A stretch of 64,000 nt of DNA from Gymnopilus junonius. Taxonomy: Eukaryota; Basidiomycota; Agaricomycetes; Agaricales; Galerinaceae. The stretch covers positions 1 through 64,000 of the forward strand of contig JADNYJ010000152.1 of the NCBI GenBank assembly GCA_015501075.1, written 5' to 3'. Position numbers and translations under genes: made by a program. Positions 47,142 to 58,366 of this stretch are shown here, piece by piece (position 1 is the stretch's first letter; the number at the start of each line of letters is the position of its first letter). Under the pieces are notes generated by a model. That model was given only the letters and a program-made list of their open reading frames with translations. It did not search any database and had not been told where the DNA came from.

Positions 47142-48833
47142 ATATGACCGAACTTGGAAAGCCTACCCTGATCTTTCTGCATCGAGCTCTTCCGGTCTAG
47201 TGGAGAGCAAGTTGGCTACCTTCCTCAATCATCTTGGTAACACAATTGCTCTGACCTGCACGCGAAATAACAAACAGCCGATATTCCTCTCCCGTCCATG
47301 GTGAACACAAGTCTAAGGAGGACGACTCCAAACAAGCTCTAAATCAGCTCCTGAATGGTGCATACATGGTTTTCTCCTCTCAGGGCGAACGACGTTTCCA
47401 TGTCGGCGTATCTTTTTATCGCTCTCAAGTCCGCGTCTATGTCTTTGATAGAGCTGGCGTAGTCGGTTCCGAATCCTTCGATTTGCACGCATAGCCAGAG
47501 ACTTTCCTCCGGCTGATGACTGGCTTTATGTTTTCTGATATCTCGAAAATAGGCTACGACTCCACCATCGAGCGTACACCTGATGGTCGTCGTTTGATGA
47601 CTGTCGCTGGCAAGGAATATGAAATCATTGACACTATTTTTATTAGTAACTCTATACGTGGACGTGGCACTGTTTGTTTGCATGTCCGCCATGAAGGTGG
47701 ACTACGTTATCAAAGGCAGCTGGGCAGATAAGTCCAGGAAGAATACAGAGGCTGATATTTTGAAACGTGCTGGCGATATAGAGGGTGTAGCAGCCATTTT
47801 TGCCGAAGAAATCGTTCAGATCGATGGAATGGATGACACTACAAATAGAATTCGTGCGACAATCGATAGAAATAATCACCACAGTGCACAGTGGCTGGCC
47901 GATTTGGAAGTTCGTGAGCACCGTAGGATGGTCTCGACACCTCTGGCCAAGGGATTAACACATTTCTCTTCAAAAAAGGAACTGGTGTCAGTACTTATTG
48001 ACGCTATTGATGGTTCGTTCTATTCATCTTTTCCTGAGTTTTATGGATTCACATTCACATTCTTTTTTGATAGCTCATCATCGGCTCGTCCAAAAGAATA
48101 GAGATATCAGTCTTCACAACATCATGATACACCAACCCACACCATCGAACGAGCAAAGAAGAGAAGATAACTTTAAGGCCATAATCGAAAAGATGTGGAG
48201 GTGAGGAATCAGACGCGCCGAGGTCTTTTTATTGACCTTGACCATGCAAGGTTTATGGACGAAGAAGACAAGGATATAAACCTGGGCTCCGACCCAAGGA
48301 CTCGGTATCTAGAATACATACAGTAGACAGCACGCAGAGGACAGGGAGGAGGGGTCATTGGCCTACATAGGGTTCGCAATTAAATCAACAACAAGAAAAA
48401 AAAAAAGGACCAAGGAAGTTGCTACAGGTCACCGTACAGTAAGTCTCTTGTCATAGCATATGAAGTGGAGTATCTTTCACCAACCTGACGTATAGGGACA
48501 TTGTCCTTCATGGCGATAGAAATGCTATGGGGAGAAGGCAAGTATCACGAGGTTCTTCTTTGGATGTGCTGGAATTACGCGGGACTGAACAACGTGGAAC
48601 GGCAGAATTTCAATATTTTAGACACAGTTCTGAGGGCCTGGATAATCGGCAATGATTTTCGGGAAATTGGCGATATGAAAGGGATTCAAATGGGACTTGG
48701 TGGTCCCATGTTCAAGAGGAATATCTTCGCAAGGCTCTTCCCGATAAAGATAATTGACCTAGGGAGGATGACAAGGCAGGTTACGGGCCTGTTAATAAAA
48801 AGTGCAAATTTGAAGATACACCGGTGGCCATAG
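47142..48833 (+). pseudogene. FunK1-type fungal protein kinase, disrupted
   Basis: Remains of a FunK1 kinase, a lineage-expanded family of mushrooms. Identifiable pieces in order are TWKAYPDLSAS, ERRFHVGVSFYRSQVRVYVFDRAG, FLRLMTGFMFSDISKIGYDSTI, DYVIKGSWADKSRKNTEAD, HRLVQKNRDISLHNIMIH, GLFIDLDHARF and, after a non-coding stretch, TGTLSFMAIEMLWG. At least four lesions separate them: a frame change near 47300, an in-frame TAG near 47490, a frame change near 47693 and another near 48203. The conserved catalytic HRDIS is altered to a spaced form (HRLVQKNRDIS). The stretch between PRTR and TGTL is about 190 nt, longer than usual introns. I read this as a pseudogene, although some lesions might be sequence errors as elsewhere in the window. 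Confidence 0.72.
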
Positions 48834-49094
48834 ACGAAGAAGAGAAAGAATCCAAACCTTTCGCATTGGATACCCGATTCCGAATGAAAAGGGCAAAAAC
48901 TTTGCCCAATGCACCGACACGTAGGGAGAGCAAGTGTCTCTTTCGTAGTCACTGAATTGTGAGGCAAAATACCAAAGCATTGTGATTCTATCACGCAGCG
49001 GCACTGCCACCGACTGGTCAGACGCGTTACGTCACAGAGGCAACGCGCTTCTCCATGTCACGTCCCTTCCTCCTAAAACTCACTATCGTCCGGC

Positions 49095-50927
49095 ATGGGT
49101 ATCAAAGGTCTGACCGCTCTCATTTCTCAACATGCGCCAAACGCAATTAAGGAGCACGACATCAAGACTCTTTTTGGTCGCAAAGTCGCCATCGACGCTT
49201 CCATGTCTATCTACCAGTTCTTAATTGCCGTCCGACAAAAGGACGGTGAAATGCTGCAGAATGATGCTGGTGAAACAACGAGTCATTTAATGGGTTTCTT
49301 CTACAGAACCATTCGGATAGTTGAAAATGGCATCAAGCCTGCTTATGTTTTCGATGGAAAGCCTCCAGAGATGAAGAAAGGAGTCGTAAGTCTCTCATTT
49401 AACGAGGGTGTTCTTTGGATGTGGTCTCACAAGTTGAATATTATAGCTATCCAAACGGTTCGAAAGGCGAGAAGAGGCCAAGGCAGAAGGTGAAGAGGCT
49501 AAGGAGACTGGAACCGCCGAAGATTTGGACCGATTTTCGCGTCGGACGGTGAAAGTGACGCGTGAACACAACGAAGAATGCCGTCGTCTGCTCGGGCTTA
49601 TGGGTATCCCTGTCGTCATTGTGGGTTGTTTCTCTTTATCTGCCTTCTCCAACTCTTCTTCCTTTTTTGCAGGCACCTTCTGAAGCTGAGGCCCAATGCG
49701 CGGAGCTCGCTCGTGGAGGCAAGGTAAGTTCTGCGTGCTTGACTTTACACTCTTGCCCTCTTGCGCTGACAGTGCCACTGTGGTAGGTATATGCGGCTGG
49801 TTCGGAAGATATGGACACCCTTACCTTCAGCGCGCCTATTCTCTTCCGACACCTCACCTTCTCTGAGGCAAAGAAACAACCAATTAGCGAGATCAACCTT
49901 CAGTCTGCACTAGAAGGTCTTGACATGGATATGGGCCAAGTGCGTATAGTTGACGACCTTTCACTCTGCACGGAAATTGACGGCTTGCTAGTTCATTGAA
50001 TTATGTATTCTTTTGGGATGTGATTACTTGGAGCCTATCAAAGGCGTTGGTCCAAAATCGGCTTTGAAACTCCTCAAGGAGCACGGCACCCTTAGAGCTG
50101 TCGTGAAATACTTAAGAGAAAAGTGGGTTGTTCAAGTATTCTTTGTATTCAGTAGCATTAACATGTCTTATAGGTCAGCAAGCAAGAAAGCCGCTCAAGA
50201 GGCTGTCGGTGATTCAGAAAATGAGGAACCAGTAGCATCCGAGGTCGAAGAACCCGCCGCTACATCAGATATCGAAAAGCCGGATCTTAACAGTGACGAT
50301 GACGAGGATGAAGCAAAAGAAAAGCCCGCCTCTCCAGAAAAGAAGAAAAAGGCGAAGGCCGCTCCAATAAAGAGCAAAGCAAAGGGTAAGGGTAAAGGAG
50401 GAGTCCAGATACCTGATGAATGGGATTGGGAGAGTGCCAAGAAGATCTTTGAGAAGCCAGATGTGTTACCAGCTGATGAGGTGGAGGTAGGTTGTTTGCA
50501 ATACGTTGCTTTACACATAGTGCTAACCAACATTTCACTTTCACAGCTTGAATGGAAAAACCCAGATGTTGATGGCCTCGTCGAGTTTTTGGTAAAGGAG
50601 AAAGGGTTCAAGTACGTGTTTCCTCTGTTCGACAACTCAAGCCTAAGCTAATGTGACCATTACAACCACAGTGAAGAACGTGTGCGAAAGGGCGCCGATA
50701 AACTACAAAAGTACCTTCATACCAAGCAACAAGGGCGGCTCGACGGATTCTTTACCGTCAAGCCGAAGGAAAAGGCACCTCCAGCCAAGGACAAGGGAAA
50801 GGCGGGAACAAAGCGGAAGGTTTGTTGATTTACCAACGGAGAGTTTTTGGCACCTTTCTGACGCATTGGATTTCAGGGTGACGAGAAGAAGGCTGAAAGC
50901 AGTAACAAAAAGTCGAGGAAGAAGTGA
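49095..50927 (+). CDS. FEN1: flap endonuclease 1 (FEN1/Rad27)
   Basis: Structure-specific nuclease for Okazaki-fragment maturation and base-excision repair. The start [15 protein letters not shown] is that of eukaryotic FEN1. Metal-binding acids are visible in [44 protein letters not shown] and [17 protein letters not shown] (helix-hairpin-helix). The PCNA-binding motif [10 protein letters not shown] and a basic nuclear signal tail (TKRKG ... SSNKKSRKK) close the protein. An acidic/Lys-rich insert ([15 protein letters not shown] ... KKKKAKAA) lies between the nuclease core and the C-terminal part. Exons join in phase (exon 1 is 49095-49385); the acceptor at GCTAG|TTCATTGAA rebuilds [10 protein letters not shown]. 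No frame problems. Confidence 0.96.
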
Positions 50928-51111
50928 TTGATCCACTTTTGGACTTGTCAGGTCGTATAGGAAGTGGTATGCTTTTGCTGTATTTTTATGTTCTTTATTT
51001 GCTTTCGATTTGCTTTCTTTCATACCAAGGGCTATAATTTTTTTCAAAAACTTAGAACATGCTCCTATGCTATAAGTCAAGCCCATGGTGCCAATTCTTC
51101 TTCTCTCTCGA

Positions 51112-52419
51112 CTACACCAGATAATCTTCGTCGACCCAAGAGGCGAAGTTGGCTCCCACTGCACTGGAAATGTCGTACCCTGCCGCCTGGGATGCTGTGA
51201 GGAGCGTAGAGAACGAAGGTCGCACTGGATTAGTAATACCGGAGCCGGTGCTGTTATATTCTGCGAAAAGGACATTATCTGTGCGCTCGTCGCCTGGGTT
51301 CCAAATTGACCAAATTATCTGATTCAGTGGCGCGGTGATGACAGTATTCTTGAAGATCACTCTAGGGTATATGTGAGTATTCCCAAATTTCGGCCCAACC
51401 TCGGACGTCCTGCTCACTTGGCGAAGTCTAGGATATAAGCAAGACATTCAGCGGAAATACTGACAATCCATTGATAAGAGAGGCTTACCTCCCCATGGCC
51501 GACCAAGGAACACTTTTCCTGCAGTGTTTTGCGCCGCATCGCTGGCTAAAATTATTGTGTTCTGATTGAAGACGTCTTCTCACACCGTCACTGATGTTTA
51601 ACATGACCTTGAAATTTTGAATGCTCACAACTTCCAGTATCGTTTGCCTCTCTTCCGCTGGCCGTAATGCAGCCTGGCGCTTTCGATGCGATGGTGTTAC
51701 CTCCGAAATAGGCCAAACCTTGTCTGCCAAAGATAAGTCCACCGCTCCCTGCCGAAGATCCTCACTCAGTATTCCACCCACCAGGAAGACATCGTCTTCA
51801 TACCTCGATGTAGCTCTTCAAAAACACCTGCGTCCCCTTATTGGCGTATAACGTGTCCTGATACCCAATGAACCCACAAGCATAGAGCCCGACCTGGCTA
51901 CCGTATTGGCTGATAGCAATTGCCTGCGAGCCTACACCAAAGGTGTTGGTGACGTTGACGTTGTACATGCTGAAGTTGTCTTTGTGGATACGGAGCGTTC
52001 CGCTGGCGTCGTCTGAGCCTGCGGTGCTGGCCGGCACGCCTGCCTGGATGACTACTTGATTTGCAGCGAAATTGCTGGTGTCTGTGGTGTAGCCGTAGAT
52101 CTGGCAGGATTTTACCGGTTATCAGCTCAATATCTGATGATGCGGAATAAATAAGTATTACGGTAAGAGGTCCAGGACGTGTTATATCCACTTGCTCGTT
52201 ATAGACTCCAGGGAATATGAACAATGTTTGTGGAGTGTTGTCGTTGGGTAGCTTACTGAGAGCTGCATTGATAGATGCAAATACTCCCGATGATGAAGAT
52301 GCTCCAGCGCGAATGGAGAGGGCGCCGGCGGGTGGCACTGTACGCGACTGCGCTGCCGCGAACTTGAAGAACAGAGAACATCCTAAGGGCAGAAAATTAA
52401 GCAATAACTTGAGCATCAT
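51112..52419 (-). CDS. pectin methylesterase 1 (CE8), with a one-base frame break
   Basis: Secreted carbohydrate esterase family 8 enzyme that removes methyl esters from pectin. A signal peptide (MMLKLLLNFLPLGCSLFFKFAAA) precedes ALSIRAGASSSSGVFASINAAL and LFIFPGVYNEQVDI. Next come the right-handed beta-helix repeats (GTLRIHKDNFSMYNVNVTNTFGVGSQAIAISQYG) and CGFIGYQDTLYANKG with the first active-site Asp region (YQDT). Then follow GAVDFIFG (second Asp), GRPWG and a C-terminal SAVGANFASWVDEDYL. In GAVDFIFG the DNA reads GAC TT-ATC; the intact downstream paralogue has a full codon at the same site, so one base is missing near 51740. It is the downstream partner of a tandem pair transcribed in the same direction. 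Confidence 0.9.
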
Positions 52420-52864
52420 GTCAAGGGCGATCTAGCAGTCTCTTTAGTGCTGGCTACTGTAAGCTGATCTGTTATTATAGGGACATAACGCGTCTTGTAG
52501 GAGGTTTGGCATGCAAATGAGCAGGAAGACGACGTGATCACGTCGCACGAGGCAGGAGAAGGCAAACCTAAGAGAAGAAGGGACCACTCGCGGGCCGTAA
52601 GAAAGAAACGGACCGACGGGCAAATAGTTCATATAGGTGAACATTCTTTACATATTGTCTATGACTTGGCGTCCTCACTATGACAGAACATAGTACTTCG
52701 TGATGTATCTGAACTCAATTCATTGCGGAGGTTGGACTGCTGGTGCCCATTATATATTGATGGTCACATTAGTTTATTGATATCGGGTCCCCAAAAGAAA
52801 CCACTGATGATACAAGCTTCTGCAGGATCAAAAGAAGTTGGGAGAGGAGTCGGGTCCTTCTGGA
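52420..52864. other. spacer between tandem pectin methylesterases
   Basis: About 445 bp. It contains the 3' end of pectin methylesterase 2 and the promoter of pectin methylesterase 1; a minus-strand TATAATAA-like box sits at about 52473-52481, roughly 55 nt upstream of the start. Confidence 0.45.
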
Positions 52865-54160
52865 CTATGCAAGGTACGAAGTGTCTACCCATGCAGCAAA
52901 GTCACTTCCGACGGCGCTAGAGATGGTGTATGTTGTTGCCTGGCTTGGAGTAAGCAGGGTGGAAAACGAAGCCCGTGTTGCACCCGCAATCCCAGGTCCT
53001 GTGGTGTTGAAGTCGGCGAAAAAAACATGGTCGGTGTTAGGATCGTTGGTCTCCCAGACGGACCATATTGTTTTATTCAGGGCGACGTTGACAACTGTGT
53101 TTTTGAAGATAACCCTTCGGAGTTAACCAGTAAGGCATTAATCTCAATAACCTCATTCTAGATCGACGGTAACTTACTTCGCATAGTCTTTAAAGTCCAG
53201 TTAGCAAACGCCTCCAATACAATGTGACCTGCGCTCACCTGACCAGGGTCTACCAAAGAACACCCTTCCTGCTGTGTTTGATGCAGCACCGCTTCCAAGG
53301 ACGACTGTATTTTGATTGAACACGTCTGCAACAAATGTGACGATTGGAATAAAAAAAATGAAACCATGTATGACAGCTTACAACTAGTATTATCGTTGGA
53401 GGATCGGCCACTGGCTGTTATGTATCCAGGTGCCGTTACCGCGATTGTGTTTCCCTCAAAATATGCTTCTCCTCGCTGCCCGAAAATAAAATCAGTGGCT
53501 CCCTACCGATTCAATCTTTAAGTATCTCAGACGACCGACAGATATAAAATATTCAGCATGCCTGAATGAAGCCTTTGAGGAACACTTGGACGCCTTGTTC
53601 CGCCAGGACAGTGTCTTGAAATCCGAAAAAGCCGCAACCGTACAGTCCAACGCGGGTTCCGTACTGGCTGATTGCAATAGCTTGGGACCCTTGTCCAAAG
53701 GTGTTCTTGACGTTCACATTGTACATTTTGAAATCATTCTTGTGGATGCGTAGAGTGCCGCTGGTATCATCAGAACCTGCGGTGCTTAATGAAAGACCGA
53801 ACTGGATCGTGGCCGTGTTCTGAAGATAGGTCGTGGTGTCTGTCGTAGATCCAAATATCTATGAACAGGACGGGATTTGCTGAGATGTAAGGTGCAGATA
53901 TACAAGAAATGACATACGGTGAGAGGCCCAGGACGAGTGACGTTCACTTGTTCTGTGTAGGTTCCAGGAAAAATGAAAATAGATCGCGCAGAGTTATCGT
54001 TAGGCAGCGAGTTCACAGCTTGCGAGACTGTCCTGAATTCTCCTGCAGTCGTCGTTCCGGCTCGAACAATGACTGCACCGGCTGGCGGAGAAGTTCTAGA
54101 AGTGCCCAAAGCTTTACTAAAAAGCGTCGCAAGAATGAAAAGGCTGGCCATGTACAGCAT
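52865..54160 (-). CDS. pectin methylesterase 2 (CE8), tandem paralogue
   Basis: Secreted CE8 pectinesterase with the same exon plan as its neighbour. The signal peptide MLYMASLFILATLFSKALG leads to AGTTTAGEFRTVSQAVNSLPNDNS, IFIFPGTYTEQVNVTRPGPL, GTLRIHKNDFKMYNVNVKNTFGQGSQAIAISQYG, CGFFGFQDTVLAEQG, GATDFIFGQRGEAYFEGN, ITASGR, GRPW and SAVGSDFAAWVDTSYLA. Active-site Asp residues are in FQDT and ATDFIFG, and Arg in GRPW. Frame is open throughout when the intron 53503-53561 is read as GC-AG (ATTCAG|GCATGC...GGTAG|GGAGCC); the paralogue has GT at this same donor. The divergence between the two copies indicates an old duplication. Confidence 0.93.
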
Positions 54161-54195
54161 GTCTTCGTTACTTTGAACTTGTATGCCGACGGTAT

Positions 54196-54202
54196 TTTAT
54201 AT
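54196..54202 (-). promoter_or_regulatory. TATA box of pectin methylesterase 2
   Basis: On the minus strand the sequence TATAAAA ends 35 nt before the start codon at 54160. Spacing is close for a TATA box with a short leader, but the motif is exact and no other candidate lies nearby. Confidence 0.45.
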
Positions 54203-55033
54203 CGTCTAAGTGAGGCAGAATTCCGTGACTAAAAGATCAGTGTATGGAGGACCTCTGTTAGTAACTGCTGTGCATGATTAGACACTGCTGACCTTGTTCG
54301 GGCCGCCAATTTCCTGTGGTAAAACATCGGAGAAGAGCACAAGGAGGGTCTAAGTGTTCCTAGAACTTGGAAGCGTATGCAGAATGCGGCCGTACTTATA
54401 TCAAGAACAGCTTTTTGGAGCATTGACCATCGTCATTGTCGGGTCTTTTTTATCTTCAAAACGAAGGCAATTACAGGATCTGACGTGGCAAAGCCATAAC
54501 AATGCGAAAAGGGTGCGCCTGCGAAACGTGCTTAACGTGAGGTAAGTTAATGGCATATCAAGCAGAAACCGCGAGGGTACATACGAGGCCAGGAGCGCAG
54601 TACTGCATCAATTTCAAATGGAGTCACCTTGACAAAGTGGTTCCCTGCTATGCCAGCTCTAGTTCATAGGTCATATTCAGGATGGCCATAACGTGCAGAA
54701 CAGGTTGCCCAGATTAGATACAGCATGGTATGGTAATTACGCCATATCGTCCCAGCCTGTAATCGTTTCTCCAGACTACTCCGTGGATACCACAAACCCA
54801 GAGCTAAAAGTCGCTATACGCGTATATCCAGCTTGACGAAGATGCATGCAGTAGTCGCGAGTTTATTGCAAACAGTGATACCATCCGATCTTTGAACTTG
54901 AGCTTTAACCGCCTCCGCGAACAAGTAGAAACGACTTACCGACTTTACGATATCGGATGGGTACATGTATACATAGCTGCACTATAGTCTGTTAGCACAC
55001 TTTGAGGAAAGCGTTGGAATTCCGGTCCAGCCC

Positions 55034-55092
55034 TGTCCGCCTGACCGAGCGGTTAAACTGAACAGGAGGTTGGGTCCCCCGTTGCTGCGGAC
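55034..55092 (+). other. tRNA-like fragment
   Basis: The stretch GTCCGCCTGACCGAGCGGTTAA resembles the acceptor and D-arm (A box) of a class II tRNA such as tRNA-Ser or tRNA-Leu. A matching GCGGAC about 50 nt later could close the acceptor stem. The anticodon arm and a proper T arm (GGTTCGANTCC) are absent, so this is not a functional tRNA. It may be a fragment or the head of a SINE. Confidence 0.3.
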
Positions 55093-55392
55093 AAAGTTAC
55101 CTCCTGCCCTGACCGGGCGCGATTTTGTACCCTCTTCAAGATCCTAGTAGCAGCTGAGAAAATGATGGTACAGAGTATGCAGACTAATGCAGTTGTGTGC
55201 AACCGGTACAATGTAACCACTTGGCGGGAACGGAAAGCCAAGGATGATAAATTTTGAAAAGTGATGTCAAAAGCCTGGCGCCAACGGACGATGTGGATAG
55301 ACCCCGGCAGGCGAATGCTGGCTTACGCCGTGACATTTTGAGCCAACCCTAAACCTTCATCCATGTGCAACTACAGCCGCTCATCGTCATTA

Positions 55393-55518
55393 GAGGTTAT
55401 TTGCAACTTCTGAACGAACGAAAAATATACCCTCATAAGGCAAAAAGTGGGGCCTTCAGCCAATCAGAGACCTGGTAGGCTCCACTTTTTCGTTCGAACG
55501 GAATTTGCAAATAACCTC
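55393..55518. mobile_element. MITE-like element with TA target-site duplication
   Basis: A 126-bp non-coding unit with long imperfect terminal inverted repeats. The left end begins GAGGTTATTTGCAA and continues through CGAACGAAAAA; the right end is TTTTTCGTTCGAACGGAATTTGC plus AAATAACCTC. It is flanked on both sides by TA (55391-55392 and 55519-55520), as left by Tc1/mariner-type transposases. A second, inner inverted repeat (AAAAAGTGGGGCCT / AGGCTCCACTTTTT) lies within. No coding capacity, so movement would need a transposase elsewhere. Confidence 0.65.
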
Positions 55519-56033
55519 TATGTATCTCAGGCCTTATTTTCTACTGCTGCCTTGGACTGGAGGACTGTTCTGCCAACAGCTCCGTCCTCTGCTTGGATTA
55601 GTTCAGATGAACTGAGAAGATCCCAGAGTCGCAGTCCAATTATGCATTTGGCCTGATTAGACCAGCGAAAAGCACATGCTAGCGCTTGACATCTTTGCCC
55701 CAAAGAGCGCGAAGTCTGGAAAAGGTCTTGGAAATTGGAAATTGTCATTTTCCCGCTTCACCCAAGCAACCCGTGGAAAACGCACCAACAATCTGATCAG
55801 ATCTAATAGTAGGATCTACGATGCCTAAATTGCTACATAGTGACCGGGAGTTTTGAGGACCCCTTTATTCTTAATCGATTTCATTTCCCTCCACATTCCT
55901 TCCGTCCTTGAGCACGCATAGACTCGCATAGACGACGTCGAGCCTGCGCACTGAGTCGTTGAACTTCAGCTTGTTGCCTTACCCGACGGCCGTGGTCTCG
56001 ACACCCTGCAGAACTCAATCGTTCACTCGAAAA

Positions 56034-58014
56034 ATGGGGCTGGTCGATAGCACCTTAGGCGCAACTTTCATCGGCTTCAATATCTCTTGTGTAATATTCG
56101 GAATTTTGACAACTCAAGTCTACGTATACTTCCAGCGCTTTCCTTTAGACAAACTTGCTTATAAGCTTCTGGTGAGTCCTGCTACTAGTAGGGTCATAAT
56201 TTGTTTTGAACTCGCCTAGGTCGCCGCCTTATGGTAGTTTGTGCCCAGGACTCAAGGTTATGGCTTGTCGCTGACAAGTATACAGGTGTCTCGAACTACT
56301 CGATCAAATATTTATCGCGTATTCTGTGTATTTCTATGTTATCACGTCAGTCGGAACGTTATCTCGTTTCCAGATAAGAGTCTCATTTGTCGAACAAGCA
56401 ACTTTGCGAACCCGTTCGCGATTCTGAGGGGTAAAATTATTTGGTGAGTTTCCATCCCGAAACGTTGTCCGTGAGTAGATGGCTGACGCTTTACTCATCA
56501 GGACGCTTATTGTAAATAATCTCATTTCGATCTTCAACGTTGCGCGACTGACGCGACTTGCGTATATCTTCAGATTCAGATTGTGTTGGGGGTCAGTCTG
56601 TAAAGCTTTATCTTTAGAATCACCTTTACCTTGCCTTTGTAGAATTTTGTTGGGACTATCGTCAAGTGGTACGCTCGTCATGGAAGGAAAGTCTTAATTT
56701 TGTCTAACTCTTTTGACTTCTGAAGCTGCTTTTCTATGCGTGTCTGGAGATGTAATGTATACGCATTTTTTTCATGTTTCTTGTACTGATTCCGATGTTT
56801 TTCCAGTTAGCAAACGCAATCTATATATCACCGGCGCTATCGTAAGTTGCTTACTGTGTTGGTTGCTTGTTTCAATATGTTCCTCTGATTCCGTGCCAAT
56901 CACAGGTAATTATGATACTAGTGCAATTTGCTCTCGCCATTCGTACGGGTTCTTCTTATGTTGGAAACTTTCTCACTAACTATTTTGCTAGTTTATTGTG
57001 TCAAAGCGTAAGCCTTGATGAACCCCAGTACTTAACTTCCCTGGCCCTTAACTTTATCCCTCCAGATTCCAACTCACATCTCTCGTCGGTGTCAGTAACC
57101 TCAGGGTACGTCATTTCTTGGCCCATTGGATATCCAGCCCATCTCGAACTTGCCTAGCTTGTCGCAAGTCTGGCACTTAGTGCTGGTCCTATGACAGATA
57201 TCCTCATCGCCTTAGCTCTTTGTTATTTCTTGAGGAGATTGCGAACGGGGCACAAAAAGTACGTTCTACTCTTAGGCAATCCGATAGTCATCACGACTGA
57301 CGGCACAGATAGGGCGGATTCGCTCGTCCGCTCTCTTAGCGTCTACGCGATCAATACAGGGGCCCTAACGGCGTATTTGTCTTCCACATTTTTATTATTC
57401 ATCATAACCTCACTGCCATTTGCAGAGCTGTTAGTTCATTAACCCTGATTCTAGTAAGAGCCAAACCTATTTCGCAGAAATCTTCCTCATTTCCTTCGTA
57501 GTACAATGTTCGACCGAATGCCTTCTATTTCATGGCTTCGTATTTCACACTGGCGAAGCGTAAGTGAAAATCTGTTGACGCATCTCCTTCTCCTCTTGAA
57601 GTCAGTCGTCCCCAGTTTATGCCATCTCCTTCTTGGCCGCTTTGAACACCCGCAAAGTAGTGAGAGGGAAAGGCACGGATCAAGAAAGTGGTAATACAAG
57701 CGAAGCAAGAAATACCTTCTTCCTAGTCACAAACAATGGCCGCGTGCCACGAAATGTGGAACACACGAACCAGACCAAGGCATGTGTCGTTATGTACTTT
57801 CATATGTGTACCTAGTCCTCATATCTATTTGCTCAGAGCGTAGAGATTGACATACATCAAGAAGTCTCTGTGGTTCGTGATATCGAAGATGAGCCTCTTC
57901 AAAGCCCCAAAGTAATCCAGTCTTTCTTAAAGTCCCTTGTTCCTATGACTTAACATTCATTTATTTTAAATCCAGACAACGTCAGATTCCAAGATGATCG
58001 GCATTGCCAGATGA
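56034..58014 (+). CDS. DUF6534-type seven-helix membrane protein
   Basis: Member of a mushroom-expanded polytopic membrane family without known function. It starts MGLVDSTLGATFIGFNISCVIFGILTTQVYVYFQRFPLDK, continues LLVAALWCLELLDQIFIAYSVYFYVITNFANPFAILRGKIIW (three exons) and WTLIVNNLISIFNVARL. It includes SKRNLYITGAI, the conserved LVASLALSAGPMTDILIALALCYFLRRLRTGHKKADSLVRSLSVYAINTGALTA and LILYNVRPNAFYFMASYFTLAK, and ends with a cytosolic tail (RNTFFLVTNNGRVPRNVEHTNQTK ... VEIDIHQEVSVVRDIEDE). Most introns are GT-AG and in phase; one, 57780-57836, needs a GC donor (CCAAG|GCATGT...CTCAG|AGC). The central part (56590-57160) was not resolved exon by exon and may contain an error. Confidence 0.78.
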
Positions 58015-58366
58015 ACCTCATTTATTCTCTCTATTTAAATTGTGTCCTCATGTTGTATATTTACGGTCATTCCCTTGCTCTGGTTACCTCGACGATGGCG
58101 TCTCCGACTTCGCTGGTGCTAATGATAGGATCACATTTAGTTTTGTAGTTATATCCCTGGCCCCTAAATGATCTCCTCCTGCGGAGGCTCTTCACATTGC
58201 CGCAATCCCTTATTATCTCGAAGTGAAGAATTACTTTAAATTACCTTACATTAAATTAATCGAACGTTCCAAAAGGTACGGTAATCGCTGGTCTCATACC
58301 CATCCATCAAGTAATACTATACATGGGATTGGGGACATCAACTCGTATCGGCGCGGTGGGCGCCCC

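Larger units (their letters stand above)
54203..56033. other. intergenic region with small repeats
   Basis: About 1.8 kb between pectin methylesterase 2 and the DUF6534 gene. It contains the MITE-like inverted repeat and the tRNA-like fragment listed separately. No gene is visible; the short plus-strand frames around 54354-54545 and 55447-55656 have no motif support. Confidence 0.5.

Noticed and set aside
55034..55092. Functional tRNA gene
   Set aside because: A D-arm-like A box and complementary ends exist, but the anticodon stem and a proper T arm are missing.
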